In this document: positions 21,708 through 27,241 of the stretch, piece after piece
Layout of the letters: each line of letters starts with the position of its first letter
Numbering within the stretch: the stretch's first letter is position 1
Assembly (NCBI GenBank): GCA_964629825.1
Contig: CAZVUW010000034.1
Location: 1 to 27,241, forward strand
Source of the DNA: CAZVUW01 sp964629825
GTDB lineage: Bacteria > Actinomycetota > Nitriliruptoria > Euzebyales > Egibacteraceae
DNA length: 27,241 bases
Reading direction: 5' to 3'
The notes under the pieces: model-generated
What the model was told of the DNA's origin: nothing
Seen by the model: only the letters and a program-made list of their open reading frames with translations
Databases searched by the model: none
Program-made: the position numbers and the translations under genes

Positions 21708-23501
21708 ATGGCGGAGCCGAAGAGCGCGGGCCTTCAGATCGATGCCGTGACCGCCCTAACGGGAGCGTCGGCCGGTCAGTCGGCGACCGAGGTCGAGGCC
21801 GGAACCGTCCTGCGGATCTCCGGCAGCGGGTTCGGGCGCAACCCGGCCACCGTCAGGGTGCGGTTCGACGGAGTGGAGGTCGCGCCCTTCCACGTGCCCT
21901 TCTCGACCAGCGAGCTGGTCGTCACGGCGCCGCTGCCTCAGGAGCAGACCGGCACCGTCGCGCTGCGCGTGAACAAGCGCCGCAGCCAGCCAGTTGATCT
22001 CGTGGTGCGACGCCCCGCCGCCCTTGGCTCGGCCCCCGGCCCCCTCGGCCAGGCGTCCGGCGAGCTGTTCGCCGCGCTGGACGAGCTCGCGACGATGGCG
22101 GCCGCTCTGTCGAAGGTCTTCTCCACCGCGCTCGGCGGCTTCGCGGATCGGGCGCTGCTCACCGAGCTCGCGATCGCGGCGGACGCCATCGACGCCAGCC
22201 GCGCCAACGCCCAGCGGGTGTTCGAGCTGTGGATGCTGTGGCTGCCACTCCAGGCCGACCAGGACTTCGAGCCGCTGCGCCAGATCCAGATCATGGATCA
22301 GCTCGCGACCACCGGCGGGTACGCCGACCAGATCCGCCGCACCACCGCGGCGGCCTTCGGAGACGATGGCCCGCTTGCCCCACTGATCCCCGGCGGTCCG
22401 CCGCAGCTCCTCACGGCGGCCGGCTCCGGCGCGGCGGCAGAGACCGCCCGCAGCGAGATCGGCGGCGCGATCGAACGGGCCGGCTCGAGCCTCGGCGACC
22501 AGCTCGACCTCGCGGGGTTCGTCTTCATGGAGGTGGTCAAGCTCGTCGAGGGCGTCGAGAACTTCGCCAAGATCCTCAAGCCCTCGGCCAGCGCCGGTGC
22601 CGGAGTCGAGGTGGATGCCAGCGTCAGCATCGGCGAAGTGCTGAGCGGGATCGCCAAGTTCGTCAACATCCTCGGCCAGATCCTGGTCAAGATCGGCGCC
22701 CTTGTGAACGCGCAGGCGGCCGCCGCGGCCGCCGCCGCCCTGCGCGCCCAGATCGATCTCATCCTCCGGCACGTGGTCGAGCTCAAGCAGAGCAACACCG
22801 CCATCACCGAGCTCATCGCGAAGCTCGGCGAGCGGATCGGCGAGATCATCGACCGCCAGCGCGAGCAGGGCGCGGAGATCGACGCGATCGAGGGCAAGAA
22901 CGACGAGCTCGGACGCCTCCTCGGACGCACCCTGGTCGGCAGGGAGTGGATCCTCGACCCGCGCGTGACCCGCACCGGGCCGAACCCGACGCCGGACCGC
23001 GATGTGAAACGCGAGCTGCACGACCTCGAGGCGCTGCTGCTGTACCTGCTCCGGGTCCTGATCGGCCTGATCCTGGACCCGGGCGACCCTCCGCCGGAGG
23101 AGCCGCCGGACCCGCCGCCCGACGACGCGCTGCTCGGCTCGCTGAAGAAGATCTACGTCTACGACCAGGGAGTGTTCACGCCCGCTTCCAGCGCCGAGGA
23201 CCGCGTCATCGACGTGCGCACCTCCGCCTTCGACCTCAGCGGGTTCGTGGACACGACGGCGCTGCGGCCGGGCGACCGCTTGGAGGTGGAGGTGGCCGTA
23301 TCGGTCGCCGGCCAGCCCTTCCGCACGTTCGCCGTCACGACCCTCAGCGAGCCCAGGGTGCACGCGTTCTCCGAGATCGCCCGGTCGGAGAACCGCGTGT
23401 CCGGCGACGCCGTCAGGGTCCGGCTGCGCCAGAGCGCTTCGGCCGACGGCTTCGCGACCCCTGTGGGCATCGCCTACCAGCTGGTCGTCGAGTCGCGGTA
23501 G
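21708..23501 (+). CDS. IPT/TIG-domain protein with long helical body, function unknown
   Basis: The protein has 597 aa, with no signal peptide or lipobox. Residues about 10-105 form an IPT/TIG immunoglobulin-like domain (AGTVLRISGSGFGRNPATVRVRF ... LRVNKRRSQPVDLVV is its span). Residues about 110-455 are almost wholly helical, with a hydrophobic, Ala-rich segment at about 311-352 and a likely coiled coil at about 355-405. A second hydrophobic stretch (LLLYLLRVLIGLIL) precedes a Pro/Asp/Glu linker at 460-473. The last 120 residues look like a beta-sandwich. I do not recognise the whole. The architecture allows a structural or surface protein exported by an unknown route, or a helical membrane-active protein; neither is shown. 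It stands alone with its own candidate promoter. Confidence 0.7.
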   Translation: MAEPKSAGLQIDAVTALTGASAGQSATEVEAGTVLRISGSGFGRNPATVRVRFDGVEVAPFHVPFSTSELVVTAPLPQEQTGTVALRVNKRRSQPVDLVVRRPAALGSAPGPLGQASGELFAALDELATMAAALSKVFSTALGGFADRALLTELAIAADAIDASRANAQRVFELWMLWLPLQADQDFEPLRQIQIMDQLATTGGYADQIRRTTAAAFGDDGPLAPLIPGGPPQLLTAAGSGAAAETARSEIGGAIERAGSSLGDQLDLAGFVFMEVVKLVEGVENFAKILKPSASAGAGVEVDASVSIGEVLSGIAKFVNILGQILVKIGALVNAQAAAAAAAALRAQIDLILRHVVELKQSNTAITELIAKLGERIGEIIDRQREQGAEIDAIEGKNDELGRLLGRTLVGREWILDPRVTRTGPNPTPDRDVKRELHDLEALLLYLLRVLIGLILDPGDPPPEEPPDPPPDDALLGSLKKIYVYDQGVFTPASSAEDRVIDVRTSAFDLSGFVDTTALRPGDRLEVEVAVSVAGQPFRTFAVTTLSEPRVHAFSEIARSENRVSGDAVRVRLRQSASADGFATPVGIAYQLVVESR

Positions 23502-23508
23502 CGGCCGC

Positions 23509-23538
23509 TTGGCGCCCCGCTCGGCCTGCTGCTAAGGT
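23509..23538 (+). promoter_or_regulatory. promoter of the pyr operon
   Basis: TTGGCG (23509-23514) and TAAGGT (23533-23538) are spaced by 18 bases and match a housekeeping-type actinobacterial promoter. RNA would begin near 23545, giving a leader of about 100 bases that contains the PyrR-binding hairpin, the leader ORF and the hairpin before pyrR. Confidence 0.6.
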
Positions 23539-23555
23539 GCCTGAGATCGAACCCG

Positions 23556-23587
23556 CCTTTAAGTCTGGTCCCGTGAGGCCGGAAAGG
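23556..23587 (+). promoter_or_regulatory. PyrR-binding RNA hairpin
   Basis: The lower stem CCTTT/AAAGG (23556-23560 with 23583-23587), an unpaired AAGT, the upper stem CTGG/CCGG (23565-23568 with 23579-23582) and a terminal loop holding TCCCGTGAGG reproduce the PyrR binding-loop consensus known from Bacillus and mycobacterial pyr leaders. The 3' side, GGAAAGG, is also the ribosome-binding site of the leader ORF starting at 23595, so bound PyrR (with UMP) would block its translation. Confidence 0.82.
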
Positions 23588-23594
23588 TGCGAAC

Positions 23595-23642
23595 ATGACG
23601 CTGCGCTGCGCCACGCCTCCACACGCGGGAGGCGTTTTCTAG
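23595..23642 (+). CDS. pyr operon leader peptide (15 codons)
   Basis: ATG at 23595, fifteen codons, then TAG at 23640-23642, directly abutting the TTG of pyrR. Its ribosome-binding site (GGAAAGG, 23581-23587) is inside the PyrR-binding hairpin. The frame runs through the whole hairpin at 23613-23635 and ends just after the T tract. The peptide (MTLRCATPPHAGGVF) has no run of diagnostic codons, so its translation rather than its sequence probably matters. Expected effect: ribosomes on this ORF melt the downstream hairpin and couple to pyrR; PyrR-UMP prevents that. Translation has not been shown. Confidence 0.6.
   Translation: MTLRCATPPHAGGVF
23613..23640 (+). terminator. attenuator hairpin that also masks the pyrR ribosome-binding site
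   Basis: Perfect 8-bp arms (23613-23620 with 23628-23635, counting the outer A-T pair) and a seven-base loop are followed by TTTTCT, a usable intrinsic terminator. The 3' arm contains GGGAGG (23627-23632), the only good Shine-Dalgarno for the TTG at 23643. The hairpin could therefore act on transcription, translation, or both. Confidence 0.75.
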
Positions 23643-24176
23643 TTGGCTCTCTCACCAGTCCTGGGCCCGGATGACATCGCGCGAGCGCTGCGCCGTATGG
23701 CCCACGAGATCCTCGAGCGCAACCGGGGGCCCGAGGGCCTGGTCCTGATGGGGATCCGCACCCGCGGAGTGCCCCTGGCGGCCCGCCTCGGTCGCGCCAT
23801 CGCCGAGATCGAGGGGACCGAGGTGCCAACCGGCGCCCTCGACGTGACCCTCTACCGGGACGACTACGCCACGCGCGGACCGCGGCCGCTCGGCCGCAGC
23901 GACATCCCGGTCGACATCGACGGCAGGACGGTCGTCCTGGTCGACGACGTGCTCTACACCGGTAGGACGATCCGAGCGGCTATGGACGCGATCATGGACC
24001 TCGGACGCCCGCGCGCCATCCAGCTGGCGGTCCTCGTCGACCGGGGCCACCGCGAGCTGCCCATCCGCGCCGACTACGTCGGCAAGAACCTCCCCACCTC
24101 GCCGACCCAGGAGGTCAGCGTGCTCCTTGAAGAGCACGACGGCGAGGAGGGCGTGCTGCTCGGAGGCGCCGCGTGA
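23643..24176 (+). CDS. pyrR: bifunctional pyr operon regulator / uracil phosphoribosyltransferase PyrR
   Basis: The protein has 177 aa. The PRPP-binding loop VVLVDDVLYTGRT is at residues 97-109, with family segments DDIARALRRMAHEILERN, GIRTRGVPLA, LDVTLYRDD and the C-terminal HRELPIRADYVGKNLPTS. PyrR binds pyr leader RNA in response to UMP and has weak UPRT activity. The start is TTG at 23643: it matches the family N-terminus, has GGGAGG ten bases upstream and abuts the stop of the leader ORF. No ATG occurs before residue 19, which would remove conserved helix residues. The stop overlaps pyrB by four bases (GTGA). Confidence 0.95.
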   Translation: MALSPVLGPDDIARALRRMAHEILERNRGPEGLVLMGIRTRGVPLAARLGRAIAEIEGTEVPTGALDVTLYRDDYATRGPRPLGRSDIPVDIDGRTVVLVDDVLYTGRTIRAAMDAIMDLGRPRAIQLAVLVDRGHRELPIRADYVGKNLPTSPTQEVSVLLEEHDGEEGVLLGGAA

Positions 24177-25141
24177 GCATCCCGCGCCATCTGCTGGCTA
24201 TCACCGACCTCGACCCCGACGGCGTCACGGCGATCCTCGACACCGCCGTGGAGCTGAAGGACATCGCGCTGCGGCCCATCAAGAAGGTGCCGACGCTCAT
24301 CGGGCGCACCGTCTGCAACCTCTTCTACGAGGACTCCACGCGCACGCGGATCAGCTTCGAGCTGGCCGCCAAGCGGCTGTCCGCGGACGTCCTGAACTTC
24401 TCCGCCAAGGGCTCCAGCGTCAGCAAGGGCGAGTCTCTGAAGGACACCGCCCTCACCCTGCAGGCCATGGGTGTGGACGCGATCGTCATCCGGCACTCGA
24501 TGTCGGGCGCGGCCCAGAGCCTCACCCGCTACGTCGACGCGGCGGTGCTGAACGCCGGCGACGGCTGGCACCAGCACCCGACGCAGGCGCTGCTCGACCT
24601 GTTCACCATCCGCGAGCACTTCGGGCACATCGACGGGCTGCGGGTCTCGGTGGTCGGCGACGTGCTGCACTCGCGCGTCGCCCGCAGCGTCGTCCAGGGG
24701 CTGTCGATGATGGGCGCCGAGGTGACCGTCGTCGGCCCGCCGACCCTGCTGCCGCCCGGCGTCGAGCGCTGGGGCGCCACGGTCAGCCACGACCTGGATG
24801 CGGTGCTCGGCAAGACAGACGTCCTCTACCTGCTGCGCGTCCAGCGGGAGCGCATGGAGCAGCAGTTCTTCCCGTCCTCCCGCGAGTACACCCGGATCTG
24901 GGGGGTCGACCGCCAGCGTCTGGCGCAGCTGCCGGCCGACGCGATCGTGATGCACCCCGGACCGATGAACCGCGGTGTCGAGATCAGCGCGGACGTCGCC
25001 GACGCCCCCAACTCGGTCATCACGGAGCAGGTCACAAACGGCATCGCCGTCCGCATGAGCTGCCTCTACCTCATGCTGGGACGGGAGGAAGGCCGGGTCG
25101 CGGACAGGGCAGACGGCAGCGAGCCGGGGGAGGGACGTTGA
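24173..25141 (+). CDS. pyrB: aspartate carbamoyltransferase catalytic subunit
   Basis: The protein has 322 aa. It condenses carbamoyl phosphate and aspartate to N-carbamoyl-aspartate, the committed pyrimidine step. The carbamoyl-phosphate loop FYEDSTRTRISFE starts at residue 51 with S-T-R-T-R at 55-59; KGSSVSKGESLKDT is the neighbouring loop; H-P-T-Q-A is at 135-139; VMHPGPMNRGVEI is the C-terminal active-site loop. The GTG start lies in a GTGA overlap with pyrR. The last 20 residues are charged and outside the fold. No pyrI regulatory gene is adjacent, as usual for actinobacteria. Confidence 0.97.
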   Translation: MSIPRHLLAITDLDPDGVTAILDTAVELKDIALRPIKKVPTLIGRTVCNLFYEDSTRTRISFELAAKRLSADVLNFSAKGSSVSKGESLKDTALTLQAMGVDAIVIRHSMSGAAQSLTRYVDAAVLNAGDGWHQHPTQALLDLFTIREHFGHIDGLRVSVVGDVLHSRVARSVVQGLSMMGAEVTVVGPPTLLPPGVERWGATVSHDLDAVLGKTDVLYLLRVQRERMEQQFFPSSREYTRIWGVDRQRLAQLPADAIVMHPGPMNRGVEISADVADAPNSVITEQVTNGIAVRMSCLYLMLGREEGRVADRADGSEPGEGR

Positions 25142-25143
25142 GG

Positions 25144-26447
25144 ATGGCCCGGAGCAAGATCACCTTCACCGGTGCCCGGGTCGTGGACCCGGCCAGCGGC
25201 AGGGACGAGATCGCCGACGTCGTCATCGAGGGCGAGACCATCGCGGCCGTCGGCGACGGCAGCGCCGGTGTGCGCATCGACGCCACCGGGCTGGTGATCG
25301 CCCCCGGCCTGGTGGACCTGCACGTCCACCTGCGCGAGCCCGGCGGAGAGGCGGCCGAGACGGTCCAGTCCGGCACCGCCGCCGCGGCGCTCGGCGGCTT
25401 CACCGCCGTGTGCCCCATGGCCAACACCGATCCGGTCACCGACCACGCCGGCGTCGTGGAGCAGGTGATGCGGCTGGCCCGCGAGGCCGGCTACTGCGAC
25501 GTCTTCCCCGTGGGCGCGATCACCCGCAACCTGGAGGGCGAGGAGCTTGCCGAGCTAGGGGACATGGTCGCCGCGGGGGTCCGCTGCTTCTCCGACGACG
25601 GCCGCCCGGTGCGCAACGCCCAGGTGATGCGACGCGCGCTGGAGTACGCCCGCACCTGGGACGCGATCATCTGCAACCACGCCGAGGAGGCGGCCCTAAC
25701 GGCCGGAGCCCAGATGAACGAGAGCGAGCTCTCGTCGGTGCTTGGTCTGGCCGGCTGGCCGCGCGAGGCCGAGGAGATCCAGGTCGCCCGCGACCTGATC
25801 CTGGCCCGCGGCCTCGGGACGCGGGTGCACATCCCGCACGTGTCGACCGCGGAGACGGTCGACCTGATCCGCTCGGCCAAGGCGGCCGGCGTTCGTGTGA
25901 CCGCCGAGGCGACGCCGCACCACTTCAGCCTCACCGAGGAGCTGGTGGCGAGCTACGACCCGGTCTTCAAGGTCAACCCGCCGCTGCGCACGAAGGCGGA
26001 CGTCGAGGCCGTCCGCGAGGGCCTCGCCGACGGGACGATCGACGCGATCGCCACCGACCACGCCCCGCACGCGCCTGAGCAGAAGGACCAGGAGTGGGGC
26101 CACGCGCCCTGCGGGATGCTCGGCCTGGAGACCGCCCTCGCCGTCACGCTCACGGAGCTGGTCGAGCCCGAGGGTGAGGGAGCGCTCTCCCTGAGCCAGG
26201 CGATCGCGGCCCTGTCCACGAACCCGGCGCGCAGCCGCGACATCCCCGACCACGGCGGGCCGATCGCCCCCGGCGCCCCCGCCAACCTGGTGCTGTTCGA
26301 CCCCGCGGCGCGCTGGCGCGTGGATCCGGACCGCCTGGCTTCGCGCAGCCGCAACACGCCCTTCGCCGGCCGCGAGCTGCGCGGCCGGGTCGTGCACACG
26401 CTTCTGCGCGGCCGCTTCACCGTCCGCGACGGCGAGCTGGTGGGTTG

Positions 26448-26448
<1 letters not shown>
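25144..26448 (+). CDS. pyrC: dihydroorotase
   Basis: The protein has 434 aa, class I type. It cyclises N-carbamoyl-aspartate to dihydroorotate. Metal and substrate motifs: H60-V-H62-L-R64 in DLHVHLREPG, PMANTDPVTD, CFSDDGRPV, CNHAEE, HIPHVSTAETV, TAEATPHHF and catalytic Asp305 in ATDHAPH, with a C-terminal beta-sandwich segment. The start chosen is the ATG at 25144, two bases after the pyrB stop; a TTG two codons upstream is possible. The upstream frame is open but is a shadow within pyrB. It overlaps carA by one base (TGATG). Confidence 0.96.

Positions 26449-27241
<793 letters not shown>

Overview
The window is GC-rich, densely coded and entirely plus-strand. The gene order aroC-aroK-aroB-aroQ-pepP-efp-nusB-pyrR-pyrB-pyrC-carA, the frequent GTG/TTG starts, the ATGA/GTGA/TGATG overlaps and the TANNNT-type -10 boxes all point to an actinobacterium. 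The complete type IV pilus (T4P) locus suggests a lineage outside Streptomyces and Mycobacterium, but the sequence alone does not give a genus.

Region 1 (about 1-14,714) is a T4P and surface-motility locus. It opens with a small signalling module: a Roadblock/LC7 protein, a DUF4388 (PATAN-type) protein and a CvnD/MglA-like small GTPase. Three minor (pseudo)pilins follow (PilV-, PilW- and PilX-like), then the extension ATPase PilB, a retraction ATPase PilT with an extra N-terminal MshEN domain, the platform protein PilC and the major pilin PilA. After a strong terminator come a 69-aa helix-turn-helix protein and the alignment complex PilM-PilN-PilO plus a PilP-like protein. No secretin and no prepilin peptidase lie in the window.

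Region 2 (14,749-21,227) is a shikimate and housekeeping block: aroC, aroK, aroB, a ZnuA-like lipoprotein whose usual metal-binding histidines appear substituted, aroQ, an aminopeptidase P family gene, efp and nusB. Region 3 (21,228-23,501) breaks the expected nusB-pyrR neighbourhood with a small membrane protein and a 597-aa IPT/TIG-domain protein of unknown function. Region 4 (23,502-end) is the pyrimidine operon pyrR-pyrB-pyrC-carA; carA runs off the window.

Two regulatory signals stand out. First, four pilus transcription units (the minor-pilin operon, pilT, pilA and the HTH-pilM operon) are each preceded by GCTCAA-N16-[GTA]CCGA at identical spacing. This resembles a motility sigma factor (FliA/SigD/WhiG type) promoter, and a weaker version lies before the Roadblock gene. 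Second, the pyr leader contains a PyrR-binding-type hairpin that buries the ribosome-binding site of a 15-codon leader ORF. That ORF runs through a hairpin that is both a terminator candidate and the sequestrator of the pyrR Shine-Dalgarno, and it stops immediately before the TTG start of pyrR.
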